From a virus: a stretch of DNA of 27,124 bases. Below the pieces are notes generated by a model. It was given only the letters and a program-made list of their open reading frames with translations, was not told the origin of the DNA and made no database searches. The position numbers and the translations under genes are program-made. Shown in pieces: positions 1 through 6,789 of the stretch. Where the stretch lies: positions 1 through 27,124 of the IMG/VR virus record IMGVR_UViG_3300038619_000085; one strand, 5' to 3'. The first letter of the stretch is position 1. Each line of letters starts with the position of its first letter.

Positions 1-299
1 CTTGCGGTCCCACCCGCACGTCCACATGCAGGAACCCGCGCTCATCGTCCACACCTAGCCCGCCGAAGCCCACCAGCCCCGCCGCCACCGCGTACATCTG
101 CCGCGCGTTCAAGCTCCAGATCCGGATTCTCGAACCACGCAATCTCGCGCCCGCCCTGATAGCACCAGCGCACTTGCGGTCCCACCCGCACGTCCACATG
201 CAGGAACCCGCGCTCATCGTCCACACCTAGCCCGCCGAAGCCCACCAGCCCCGCCGCCACCGCGTACATCTGCCGCGCGTTCAAGCTCCAGATCCGGAT
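1..299. repeat. Exact 127-bp direct repeat (1-127 and 173-299)
   Basis: Bases 1-127 and 173-299 are identical, and the first base after each copy differs (t at 128, g at 300). The copies are separated by 45 bp, so the period is 172 bp, which is not a multiple of three. One copy starts at the very first base of the window. A repeat length of 127 equals a common maximum k-mer size in de Bruijn assemblers, so this is probably a graph loop or contig-end artefact rather than a biological duplication. It disrupts the C-terminus of the M15 peptidase gene that crosses it. Confidence 0.95.
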
Positions 300-521
300 G
301 TCCGCCGCCCTCCCCAAAACATGTTGCGAGTGCGCCGCCCCTCCCACCGCCGCGTTATGCTTCGCACACCGGCAGCCGCTCAATATCGAGATCCCGATTC
401 CCAAGTGATCCCGCAGCCGCTGCAGCTCGCCCACCAGCTCCATCGAGATGTCCGCGAACCCGCACCCGCACTGGCACGCGAATTCCCCGCGCCGAAAATT
501 CTTCGCCAATTGGTCGCTCAT
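42..521 (-). CDS. M15 family peptidase (phage endolysin), C-terminus unreliable
   Basis: Zinc D,D-carboxypeptidase-like endolysin that would cut peptidoglycan cross-links at lysis. The M15_3 signature is complete: a C-R-C-x2-H-N motif near residues 50-55, then S-x-H-x3-G-x-A-x-D with ligands H67 and D74, and the late H108-x-D110 followed by R-W at 118-119. The start at 521 is preceded by a GGAGGGG ribosome site; a second ATG at 524 is possible. It lies 13 bp after the gpG-like gene. The family usually ends soon after the R-W motif. Here the frame runs on through residue 132 into the second copy of the 127-bp repeat, in a shifted frame, and stops at 42, so the last 28 or so residues are probably not native. 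Function is confident; the end is not. Confidence 0.85.
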   Translation of the reverse strand: MSDQLAKNFRRGEFACQCGCGFADISMELVGELQRLRDHLGIGISILSGCRCAKHNAAVGGAAHSQHVLGRAADIRIWSLNARQMYAVAAGLVGFGGLGVDDERGFLHVDVRVGPQVRWCYQGGREIAWFENPDLELERAADVRGGGGAGGLRRARCGR

Positions 522-534
522 CATCCCCTCCGCC

Positions 535-1086
535 TTATTCCCCAGGCAGGTATCCCTTCCAGCCCGCCCACTTCTCTCGCCAGCCCACGTCGCTCGGCCG
601 CATTCCGCTCCGGAATCCCAACTGGTTCGCCATCTGCACCAGGTATTGCTGCGCATGGTGCATCGTCGTACGCTTGAACGCCTCCGTCAATTGGATCTCC
701 GGCCTGGCCGGCATTTTCTTCGTCCCCGTCTGGTGGAAAATCGCATACCCGATCCGCGATCCCAGCGTCAGCGTCTTCCGCTCCTCGATCCGCACCGTGT
801 TCGGATCGTTTGGATTGGTGAGCGACGCCCGCAGATCCCCCGTCCGCACCAATATTGCCGTCCCCGGAAAGTGCGCCTCTTTGTAGCCGGCGTAGTCCGG
901 CGACAAAGGCGCCCACTTCGCCCCGCCTTCTTCCCCCTCCGTCTTGAATTGATCCTTCACCTGCGCATAGAAATCGTCTTCGATGATCGGCCACAGCGGC
1001 CTGTAATCGCTCAGTCCGTCCGCGAAGCGGGCGATGCCTCTGTCCATCTGAACCTCGCCCGCGACCTCCAATCGAAAACGAAACAC
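535..1086 (-). CDS. Phage virion morphogenesis protein, Mu gpG-like
   Basis: A 183-residue protein with the pattern of the phage virion morphogenesis (Mu gpG/gp31, tail completion) family: W-x-P-L-S-P followed by a Y-x-G-Y-K stretch, I-L-V-R-T-G-D-L-x2-S-L, then a G-Y-A-x-x-H-Q-x-G-T block, and P-A-R-P-E near residues 127-131. In Mu such proteins act in tail or head-tail completion. Translation starts at a GTG with AAGGAG four bases upstream. Spacing to the small membrane protein gene upstream is only one base, so the two are co-translated. In Mu this gene sits among the head genes; here it is next to the endolysin, a local rearrangement. Confidence 0.8.
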   Translation of the reverse strand: MFRFRLEVAGEVQMDRGIARFADGLSDYRPLWPIIEDDFYAQVKDQFKTEGEEGGAKWAPLSPDYAGYKEAHFPGTAILVRTGDLRASLTNPNDPNTVRIEERKTLTLGSRIGYAIFHQTGTKKMPARPEIQLTEAFKRTTMHHAQQYLVQMANQLGFRSGMRPSDVGWREKWAGWKGYLPGE

Positions 1087-1087
1087 G

Positions 1088-1273
1088 CTACTCCTTGGTG
1101 CCCGCGGCCGCCGCGTTCTTATCGAAGTTCGCCAGCAGGTTCTGCGCGAACTTGTAGAGCCAGAGATACACTCGGCTCCCGCCTTGCGTGGGCACGGGTA
1201 ACGCCCGCGCCGCGGCCGACAATACGATCGCCGCCGCCGCCCCCGTTGCCCACGCTGGAATTGTCCAATGCAT
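1088..1273 (-). CDS. Small membrane protein (possible holin or spanin partner)
   Basis: A 61-residue protein with one hydrophobic segment at about residues 5-25 (IPAWATGAAAAIVLSAAARAL) that could be a signal anchor, followed by a short polar tail ending in K-E. The start at 1273 has GGGGGG upstream. It lies between a 111-residue small protein and the gpG-like gene in the same operon, and an endolysin gene follows two genes on. That context is compatible with a lysis accessory protein such as a holin, but no family is recognised and a minor structural role is equally possible. Confidence 0.6.
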   Translation of the reverse strand: MHWTIPAWATGAAAAIVLSAAARALPVPTQGGSRVYLWLYKFAQNLLANFDKNAAAAGTKE

Positions 1274-1282
1274 CGATCCCCC

Positions 1283-1618
1283 CTACGCCGTCTTGGCCGC
1301 CGGCTTGATCGCCGCCGCCACCGACTTAACCGCCGTCACCACGTCCTGGTCGAGCGTCACGTTGATGCCGCCCGCTGCCGACGCCGCCGCCCCCGCCTCG
1401 ATAACCTTGATCGCCCACGCCAATAGCGCCAGCGCTACCTGCGCCGCTTCCGAGGCCGCCGGTCCCGCCAGGCCGGCGATCCCTTGGATCGTCGCCGCAT
1501 CGCCGGAAATCTTTTCCAGATCCGGCAGGATCTTCCCCACCACGAACTCGGCCGCTTTAACCACGTCCGATTCCCCCGTCTCCAGAAACGCCTTCACTTT
1601 GCTGACTACCGTGCTCAT
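1283..1618 (-). CDS. Small helical protein of unknown function
   Basis: A 111-residue, alanine-rich, predicted mostly helical protein with no cysteines and a fairly hydrophobic central stretch (about residues 45-78). It starts at an ATG with GGAGGGAG about ten bases upstream and ends ten bases before the next gene. Not recognised. Its place in the operon between the connector region and the gpG-like gene suggests a virion or assembly accessory protein, but nothing in the sequence fixes a role. The central segment could be membrane-associated. Confidence 0.65.
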   Translation of the reverse strand: MSTVVSKVKAFLETGESDVVKAAEFVVGKILPDLEKISGDAATIQGIAGLAGPAASEAAQVALALLAWAIKVIEAGAAASAAGGINVTLDQDVVTAVKSVAAAIKPAAKTA

Positions 1619-1652
1619 TCTTGTGCTCCCTCCTCCCGGTTCGCCGGGCCGG

Positions 1653-1832
1653 TTACCGTGCGCCCTTCGCCAGCCGCTTCAACGCTTCCAGCGGCGTCTC
1701 CTCGCGGATCTCATCCGCTAATGCGGTCCCCTCCACCGGCGTCAATTCCACCGCCGCCACCGCCATCTCCCCCATCGTCGATCCCGATCCCGGCGGCGCT
1801 TCAAATCCCTTCGGCAACTTCGCGGTGGGCAT
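1653..1832 (-). CDS. 59-residue conserved-context small protein
   Basis: A short gene reading M-P-T-A-K-L-P-K-G-F at its start and ending L-K-R-L-A-K-G-A-R before a TAA at 1653. Its ATG follows immediately on the TAG of the 101-residue gene upstream (TAGATG), the tight junction seen between most genes here, so translation is probably coupled. It is acidic in the middle and basic at the end. No family recognised. It is supported by junction geometry and by closing a 214-bp gap between called genes. Confidence 0.6.
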   Translation of the reverse strand: MPTAKLPKGFEAPPGSGSTMGEMAVAAVELTPVEGTALADEIREETPLEALKRLAKGAR

Positions 1833-2138
1833 CTATTTCTTTCCCACGGCGCCGGTTTTGGGCCCCCTCAAGCGTATTGTCACCGGCGGTATCACGATTG
1901 GCGGCATCTCCACCGTCAACGTCCAGCCGTCCAATCCCGCGATTGACTTGGCCAGGTTCACCCAGATCGCGTCCGCCATCGCCTGCAATCCCACCAGCGT
2001 CCCGTGCAGGACGTTCGAGGCCTCCGCCAGAATCGCATCCGCCTGCGCCTTGAGCTCCGGAATCACTTCCTTCTCGATCCGGTCCAGCGCCGGGTCCACC
2101 AGAGAATCCTTCAACTTCTGCTCGTTGAGTATGTCCAT
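1833..2138 (-). CDS. Small phage protein of unknown function
   Basis: A 101-residue protein whose first 75 residues are predicted helical with heptad-like spacing, followed by a beta-prone, proline-rich end containing P-P-I-V-I-P-P-V-T-I. The start at 2138 has GGAGGG about nine bases upstream, and the gene overlaps the end of the 57-residue gene by 28 bp. Not recognised. It belongs to a run of seven small genes between the exported nuclease and the gpG-like gene. Confidence 0.65.
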   Translation of the reverse strand: MDILNEQKLKDSLVDPALDRIEKEVIPELKAQADAILAEASNVLHGTLVGLQAMADAIWVNLAKSIAGLDGWTLTVEMPPIVIPPVTIRLRGPKTGAVGKK

Positions 2139-2284
2139 CTTGATCGCCCTCCGCCCCCTTCCGCCCCCTCCGCCACGAACGCCAATCGCTTCGCCGCGCA
2201 GCTCGCCTCGTGCAGCCCCCGCGTCGCTGGATGATCCGTCCCGAGCGCCTCGATTGCCTCGCTATTCGCGATTATGATAATCAT
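2111..2284 (-). CDS. 57-residue hypothetical protein
   Basis: Begins with M-I-I-I-I-A-N-S-E-A and continues through a region with charged and histidine residues to a stop at 2111, inside the start of the next gene. No strong ribosome site precedes the ATG at 2284; a TATAAA box lies only four bases upstream of it. The last 14 residues are glycine- and serine-rich and read in an alternative frame of the next gene. The call rests mainly on filling a 170-bp space in a tightly packed operon. It could be spurious. Confidence 0.4.
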   Translation of the reverse strand: MIIIIANSEAIEALGTDHPATRGLHEASCAAKRLAFVAEGAEGGGGRSRWTYSTSRS

Positions 2285-2307
2285 GGGATTTATAGACTTA
2301 AGTACAT

Positions 2308-2526
2308 TTACGTTCCTGGCTTGCGAAGCGTGAACATCTTCGCATCGAAAACCCGCAGCACGAACGCTTCGAGCGATTGAACGCATCCCTGGATCGTGTT
2401 CTTGGGGTTCATCTCGTCGATTTTCGCCGCAACATCCGGCGTATCGGCGGACGGTAAATCTACCTCGTGGATGGTTTTGGACGCTTCGTTTCCCATTACG
2501 TCCGAGACTGTGATTTTGATTGTCAT
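2308..2526 (-). CDS. 72-residue phage protein of unknown function
   Basis: Starts at an ATG that overlaps the stop of the 30-residue ORF (ATGA), with AAAGGAACGACAAA just upstream as ribosome site. The N-terminus is beta-prone (M-T-I-K-I-T-V-S-D-V) and the remainder looks helical, with one cysteine at residue 48. No family recognised. Its ATGA coupling and normal composition argue that it is real. The stop is followed by a 23-bp AT-richer spacer. Confidence 0.6.
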   Translation of the reverse strand: MTIKITVSDVMGNEASKTIHEVDLPSADTPDVAAKIDEMNPKNTIQGCVQSLEAFVLRVFDAKMFTLRKPGT

Positions 2527-2615
2527 ACTTTTGTCGTTCCTTTCAGCGTGCGATGCGCCTCGGCCTCCATGCGCCCGAGCAGGCCCCAGATCGCGGGCCG
2601 CGCAACGACGCTCAT
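2523..2615 (-). CDS. 30-residue ORF coupled on both sides
   Basis: A very short reading frame whose ATG overlaps the stop of the nuclease gene (ATGA at 2612-2615) and whose TGA overlaps the ATG of the 72-residue gene (ATGA at 2523-2526). GAGGAG lies about nine bases before the start. The peptide is basic with a hydrophobic middle (R-P-A-I-W-G-L-L-G-R-M). Two-sided overlap is the usual sign of translational coupling, so it may be translated even if it only carries ribosomes across. Function unknown. Confidence 0.45.
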   Translation of the reverse strand: MSVVARPAIWGLLGRMEAEAHRTLKGTTKV

Positions 2616-3313
2616 GGTTTCCGCTCCTCGTTCAGCACGCGCAGCGCCGGGAAGAATCGCAACCCCGTTGCCTTCTCGATCGACCCGATCGGCAACCGAT
2701 AATCCGTGTATGGCCCAGGCGCATCCACGTTCGGTAGCTCATAGCCGAATGCGATCGCCGATTCCTTGCCCTTGATCACCCATACCTTCCAGAACCCATC
2801 CGGAATCGCGATCCGTCCGTTCAGATATGGCGCATCCACCCACACCACCGGTCCCGTGAACACCCACACATCGGCGTCTTCCGCCGCCCGTCGCACCGCC
2901 GCCTCGAGGCGCGCCCACGGCCCGCGATTCAATTGCGGTGTCTGCGGGCACATATTCGAGAGCAAGAAACTCGCGCTCATTGCCTCCGCCGAATACGCGA
3001 AGTCCGCCGCCGGCGCCTGGTGGCCGCGATCGTACCCTCCGTCTTCGTAATCCGGCAGCTCCGCCCTGTCGGCGTGCGCCAGCTCCCGGTCCGCCCGGAA
3101 ATCGTCCTTTCGCGTCACCCGCCGCGCCCGCATCTGCTCCGGCGTCAGGTGCTCGCCTACCCACTGCGGCTCGCGCCAGGTCGCCTTGTAGCAGATCACA
3201 TAGGCGCCCTTATCCATCACCGTGCATGTCCCGCCCGTGGGCGCGCCCACCGGCGTCAGGTCCAGCCCGAAACACGCGCCCGAGAAAATCAGAATCGCCG
3301 CAATCCGTCTCAT
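2612..3313 (-). CDS. Exported DNA/RNA non-specific endonuclease
   Basis: A 233-residue beta-beta-alpha-metal nuclease of the NucA/Serratia type (Endonuclease_NS). The catalytic D-R-G-H is at residues 95-98 in the context G-G-Y-D-R-G-H-Q-A-P. The following S-F-L-L-S-N-M-C-P-Q-T-P-Q-L-N-R-G-P-W carries the conserved metal-binding asparagine region (about residues 115-133). The first 16-20 residues (M-R-R-I-A-A-I-L-I-F-S-G-A-C-F-G) form a Sec signal; a lipobox is weak, so cleavage to a soluble periplasmic enzyme is more likely. The start overlaps the stop of the connector gene by one base. Such a nuclease in a phage structural operon is uncommon; roles could be degrading host or incoming DNA outside the cytoplasm. 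Confidence 0.88.
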   Translation of the reverse strand: MRRIAAILIFSGACFGLDLTPVGAPTGGTCTVMDKGAYVICYKATWREPQWVGEHLTPEQMRARRVTRKDDFRADRELAHADRAELPDYEDGGYDRGHQAPAADFAYSAEAMSASFLLSNMCPQTPQLNRGPWARLEAAVRRAAEDADVWVFTGPVVWVDAPYLNGRIAIPDGFWKVWVIKGKESAIAFGYELPNVDAPGPYTDYRLPIGSIEKATGLRFFPALRVLNEERKP

Positions 3314-4044
3314 CAGAACACCATGTCCTTCCGGAACGCCGGCCGCTCCCCGGTCGACGCCCCCAACTGCGGCAGCACGTCCACCGTCGCCGCCGCCGGG
3401 TTGAACATCTTGTCGCAATCGCCGTCGCGCAGCGCGCGCAGTTGGTCCTGATATCGCCCCTCCAGATCCTTCGTCACCGACCACGCCTGCCCACCCTGCC
3501 CGAATTGCGCTCCCACCGCCGCCGCCAGGCACGCCGCCGCGCCCAGCCGGTTGATCGTTTCGAGCACGTCCGCCGGATCCGGCTCCGCATTCGTCCCCGG
3601 CTGCTGCCACGCACTCGGATTCAGGCTCAGCCCGCGCCGCAGCAGCTCCGCCGCCACGTTCTGCGCGATCGTCTCGATCCAGTTGGTGATCTGATCGTCC
3701 GCGATCCGGAAGCCGCGCTTGAATCCCGGTATCTCGCCCACTACCTTCTCGATCGTGGTCCAGCTCTGCAGCTTCGCCGGGCCGAAGACCACCCCGAACA
3801 GCACAACCCCCGACACAGATCCGTCGTCGCCTAAAACAAACACCCCAATCTGTGTCGTCGTCCCATCGGCCCCCGCCAGGTCCGCCGGAATGTTCGCCAT
3901 CAGTTGCGTCGCCGACACGTACGCAGTTGGGACCAATACGGGGCACGCCGCTTGGGAGCCGGCACTGAAGCCAGCTCCCGTCAGCGTGATCGCCGTCCCA
4001 GGGGGACCGGAAGACGGCGAAACCGTGCTAAGTGAAACCGCCAT
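3313..4044 (-). CDS. IPT/TIG domain fused to head-tail connector-like protein
   Basis: A 243-residue, two-part protein. Residues 1-85 are an immunoglobulin-like IPT/TIG domain: L-S-T-V-S-P-S-S-G-P-P-G-T-A-I-T-L-T-G opening, G-F-S-A-G-S turn, and Q-L-M-A-N-I-P-A-D-L near residue 50. Residues about 105-243 (G-F-K-R-G-F-R-I-A-D-D onward) are helical and resemble small head-completion or connector proteins encoded after the capsid gene; this assignment is by position and fold impression only. The start has AGGGG six bases upstream, nine bases after the fibre-like gene. Ig-like additions on capsid or tail proteins usually display weak carbohydrate-binding surfaces. Confidence 0.65.
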   Translation of the reverse strand: MAVSLSTVSPSSGPPGTAITLTGAGFSAGSQAACPVLVPTAYVSATQLMANIPADLAGADGTTTQIGVFVLGDDGSVSGVVLFGVVFGPAKLQSWTTIEKVVGEIPGFKRGFRIADDQITNWIETIAQNVAAELLRRGLSLNPSAWQQPGTNAEPDPADVLETINRLGAAACLAAAVGAQFGQGGQAWSVTKDLEGRYQDQLRALRDGDCDKMFNPAAATVDVLPQLGASTGERPAFRKDMVF

Positions 4045-4053
4045 GGCAAGCCC

Positions 4054-5124
4054 CTAGTACAGCTCCGCCACCGGCGCATAGGCCGCCGTGAACGTCGTCG
4101 GCACGCTCGCAATCGTCGCCGCCGGCGTCGCCCCGCCCGCCGCCTGCACCCCCGTGAACCCCGTCCCTAGCGGCACCGTGCGGATGTGCGCCGTGGTGCC
4201 GTTGGTCTGAAGCGTGATCCAATAGAGCGCTGGCCCCACCGCCGCATAGGGCGTCGTGAAGGCGAGCGCCTGCGTAGTAGCCAAAGTGCCCACCACCGTC
4301 CCTGCGCTCGCCGTGGTCGAGTTGGCGAGCAGCGTCGTTCCGGCCGCGTTATACAGCGCCGCGATCGCGCGGTCCGTCCCGCCCACCGTTCCGATCAGGT
4401 ACGATACCCCATTGATCGTCGTGTTCGCAGGCACCCACACCGGTGCGATCCATTGCTGATTCGCCACCCCCGTCGTGTCCGTCCCGCTCGTCAGCGTGCT
4501 CGGCACATATCCCGCCGCCCAGATCCCCATCGATGGCGTGGTCCCCGCCGTTGGCGGAAAGGTCACCGCCCCCGTGAACGTCCCCGTGGTGCCCGATACC
4601 GCGCCCGAGAACGTGCCAGCCACTCCGGCAACTGTGCCCGCCGACGTCAGCGAGGAGACCGATAACGCCGATGCCAGCGATACCGTATTGCCGATCGGCT
4701 GCGCGCTCGTCCGCACCATCGTCGCCGCGATCGCCGTCCCCGAATAGGCCGAGGCCCTCACTCGCAGCGATCGTATGCCCACCACATTCACCTGCCAGAT
4801 CCCGGCCGCCGTCGCCGATGTTACCCCAGCCCCGCCCGCCACCGGAATCGCCGGAACCGCGATGTAATTCGTCGAGTCCACCGATCCTTCGAATTGCACC
4901 GTCCCTGTGAACGATCCCGCCAACTGGATCTCCACCGCCCCCGACGCCGTCACCACCGGCATCACCAGACAGTTCGTCGCCAGGCAGGACGCGCTCGCCG
5001 CCGTCAGCGACGCACTCGTGTACAGATAGGGCGGAGGCGTGACTTGGGCCGCCATCGGAATTGTCGCGAGCGCCATCAGCGCCGCCATCGTCAGAATGAT
5101 CGAAATCTTGCTGTCGTTTTTCAT
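4054..5124 (-). CDS. Exported fibre-like protein
   Basis: A 356-residue protein starting with a clear Sec signal (basic M-K-N-D-S-K, hydrophobic core to about residue 25, A-M-A-A-Q-V cleavage region). The mature part is rich in Thr, Ala, Gly and Val. Around residues 165-195 it carries alternating G-T-F-S-G-A-V-S-G-T-T-G-T-F-T-G-A-V-type repeats, typical of trimeric tail fibre shafts and long surface adhesins. A beta-rich C-terminal half follows, with W-V-P-A-N-T-T-I-N-G-V as in fibre tip or receptor-binding domains. It follows the major capsid gene after an 88-bp spacer and has AAGGAGAG as ribosome site. A signal peptide on a fibre-like phage protein is odd; surface adhesin or lysogenic conversion protein are alternatives. 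Confidence 0.65.
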   Translation of the reverse strand: MKNDSKISIILTMAALMALATIPMAAQVTPPPYLYTSASLTAASASCLATNCLVMPVVTASGAVEIQLAGSFTGTVQFEGSVDSTNYIAVPAIPVAGGAGVTSATAAGIWQVNVVGIRSLRVRASAYSGTAIAATMVRTSAQPIGNTVSLASALSVSSLTSAGTVAGVAGTFSGAVSGTTGTFTGAVTFPPTAGTTPSMGIWAAGYVPSTLTSGTDTTGVANQQWIAPVWVPANTTINGVSYLIGTVGGTDRAIAALYNAAGTTLLANSTTASAGTVVGTLATTQALAFTTPYAAVGPALYWITLQTNGTTAHIRTVPLGTGFTGVQAAGGATPAATIASVPTTFTAAYAPVAELY

Positions 5125-5212
5125 GGTCGTTTTCTCTCCTTAGTGGGGCAGGTCACCGCGGCTGCCAACCGGCCGTAGGCCGGAAGCATGTCGGCAACCG
5201 CCCCCGTTTTCC
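5125..5212. other. Spacer between capsid gene and exported fibre-like gene
   Basis: This 88-bp gap contains the B1 copy of the family B palindromic repeat at 5143-5183 and the ribosome site of the downstream gene. The second hairpin, CCGGCC-GTA-GGCCGG at 5169-5183, is perfect and could act as an mRNA 3' stabiliser after the capsid gene. No T-run follows it, so it is not a standard intrinsic terminator. Confidence 0.6.
5143..5183. repeat. Family B palindromic repeat, copy B1
   Basis: GTGGGGCAGGTC start, degenerate first hairpin centre, GCTGCCAACC, then a perfect second hairpin CCGGCC-GTA-GGCCGG. Intergenic, directly before the ribosome site of the exported fibre-like gene. Confidence 0.85.
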
Positions 5213-6205
5213 CTAGGCCCCCGCCGTCCCGCCGCAGCCCGTGTACAGGCACCCCAGTTGCGGCATGAAAATCTCCTGGTCGTAGTTGCGGTGCACCACG
5301 ACGTAATCCGCGATCTCCGGCTCCCAGAAGTATTGCTGCACGAACGAGTCGCCCATGCCGTCCATTCCCGGAACGCTCGCGAGACCCGTTACCGTCGACA
5401 GCGCCTTCGTCCAGATCGGCGTGTATCCCAGCGCCGGCGTCCGCAGTCCCGGATTCGATGGCCGATGGAACAACATCGCCTTCTGCCCCCAGATCCACTG
5501 CTTCGCCCCATTCAGCGTCGTCGCGTATTTGCGCCGCCCGACGATCACTTCGTCGATCCCCAGCAGCTCCGCGAATTGCGCGAGCGAAACCATCGCGTTC
5601 GTCACTTGCGGCGCGCCCGAGATCAGCCCGGTCACGTTCGGGTTCGTTCTCACCGCCGTCCAGATCGGCGGCGCAATCATGAGCACGTTCACGTCGATTC
5701 CGCCCTGCAGGCTCACCCGGTCCACTTCGCTCTTCAGGAACCGATAGGGATCGAAGTCCGACGTGTTCCATGGGCTCTTCGATTGATCGAGCACGTAGCC
5801 GGCATTCGTCATCGCCGTCGTTAGCGCGGCAGCGCCGGTCACCTCTTCATTCAGACTCGATTTCACCGTCAGCGTCGTCACGCTGTCCGCCAGCAGGTCC
5901 AGCGGAGCGTCCGCCATGTTGCCCCGTTCGCGCGGGATCTTCGTCGACTGCGCATGGCTGCTGATGCTATAGGCCACGGTCGAAACCGTCCAGTCCGTCT
6001 GGTTGGCTTCCGCGCCATATGCCCGCGCGTCGTTTTCGCTGAGAAAGATCTCGTTGCCATAGACAAAAATCAGGTCCGATGGCTTCTCGCTCGGAAACGG
6101 CGGCAGGATTTTGCGAATGATGTTCTTTGCCGACTCCCCTTGATCCAACGCCCAAAGGCTGATGTTCGAGAGTGGCGCGTCTATATGGATTAACCCGTAA
6201 GGCAC
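5213..6205 (-). CDS. Major capsid protein (Mu gpT position)
   Basis: A 330-residue protein that by size and position is the major head subunit forming the icosahedral shell. It follows the protease/scaffold and decoration genes, the standard order in Mu-like and related phages. Recognisable capsid traits are an N-terminal acidic and helical region, the D-A-P-L-D-L-L-A-D-S segment near residues 98-107, a central N-V-L-M-I-A-P-P-I-W-T-A-V stretch, and a C-terminal Y-F-W-E-P-E-I-A-D-Y-V-V strand. It starts at GTG with AAGGAG nine bases upstream. The 151-bp leader holds two strong hairpins, which suggests separate control or processing of its mRNA, as expected for the most abundant virion protein. 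Confidence 0.85.
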   Translation of the reverse strand: MPYGLIHIDAPLSNISLWALDQGESAKNIIRKILPPFPSEKPSDLIFVYGNEIFLSENDARAYGAEANQTDWTVSTVAYSISSHAQSTKIPRERGNMADAPLDLLADSVTTLTVKSSLNEEVTGAAALTTAMTNAGYVLDQSKSPWNTSDFDPYRFLKSEVDRVSLQGGIDVNVLMIAPPIWTAVRTNPNVTGLISGAPQVTNAMVSLAQFAELLGIDEVIVGRRKYATTLNGAKQWIWGQKAMLFHRPSNPGLRTPALGYTPIWTKALSTVTGLASVPGMDGMGDSFVQQYFWEPEIADYVVVHRNYDQEIFMPQLGCLYTGCGGTAGA

Positions 6206-6356
6206 TGTGATGTTCTCCTTATCTCGGTGAGCCGCGGCTTCCGGCGGCCCGTTCCGCCGGAGATCCTGGCAATAGCCGCTTTGCTCTTCGCCGGCGCGCG
6301 CTATCCAGGTCGCGCGCCGGGCCGCCTACGGGCCTCTTTGTCTCGCTCGCCGCCCG
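6206..6356 (-). promoter_or_regulatory. Leader of the major capsid gene with two hairpins
   Basis: Two perfect inverted repeats lie in this 151-bp gap. One is TCCGGCGG (6240-6247), loop of six, CCGCCGGA (6254-6261). The other is CCGGCGCGCG (6291-6300), loop of ten, CGCGCGCCGG (6311-6320). No T-run follows either on the minus strand, so they are more likely mRNA processing or stability structures than terminators. I see no small gene in the gap. Confidence 0.55.
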
Positions 6357-6785
6357 CTAACTCGCGGCGGTCTGCACTACGAATTCTTGCGTGGTCAGGT
6401 AGAACTGCGCGCCCGCTCCCGAGCAGTCGGTCTCCGCCTTGCCCACCACGTTCACCTCCGCCGCCGTTCCCGGCGCCGCGTCCACCTGCGTCTGGCAATC
6501 CTCGAATTGCCCGGCCGCGTTGGCGATCCGCACCCAATGCCCGTGCGTAATCACCCCGGCGCCAATCGCCGGGATCCGCACCCCACGGACCAGCGACACC
6601 GTTGGCTGCGTCGCGTAAGCGCATTGCGCCGTCGTCAACGAGTCCGTCGTGATTCCCACGAATCCCGCCGCGTTTTCCGCCGCCGGCAGGTTCGCCCCCA
6701 GCGCCGCCGCGCCCGCCACCAGGGCCAGGCCGCGGCCCACTCCCGCGACGCCCTCGAATCGATAGCTAGAGTAGTAGTTTGGCAT
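6357..6785 (-). CDS. Capsid decoration / stabilisation protein
   Basis: A 142-residue beta-rich protein between the protease/scaffold gene and the major capsid gene, where related phages encode a DUF2190-like or gpD-like decoration protein. It opens M-P-N-Y-Y-S-S-Y-R-F-E-G and has G-F-V-G-I-T-T-D-S-L near residue 42 and G-V-I-T-H-G-H-W-V-R near residue 77, resembling the conserved small-barrel pattern of head decoration proteins. GGAGGGGG about ten bases upstream fixes the start. It is separated from the upstream stop by only four bases. Assigned from position and beta-rich glycine turns; no catalytic motif is expected. Confidence 0.7.
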   Translation of the reverse strand: MPNYYSSYRFEGVAGVGRGLALVAGAAALGANLPAAENAAGFVGITTDSLTTAQCAYATQPTVSLVRGVRIPAIGAGVITHGHWVRIANAAGQFEDCQTQVDAAPGTAAEVNVVGKAETDCSGAGAQFYLTTQEFVVQTAAS

Positions 6786-6789
6786 GGAA

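Noticed and set aside
448-1308. Long plus-strand frame over the gpG-like and small genes
   Set aside because: Arg/Pro-rich translation without domains, antisense to well-supported genes; typical shadow frame in GC-rich DNA.
2268-2280. GATTAT-G-ATAATC palindrome as an operator
   Set aside because: It is fully explained by consecutive isoleucine codons at the start of the 57-residue frame.
3314-3946. N-terminal extension of the nuclease frame
   Set aside because: The extension is Gly/Arg-rich and antiparallel in frame to the IPT/connector gene; the signal peptide starts cleanly at 3313.
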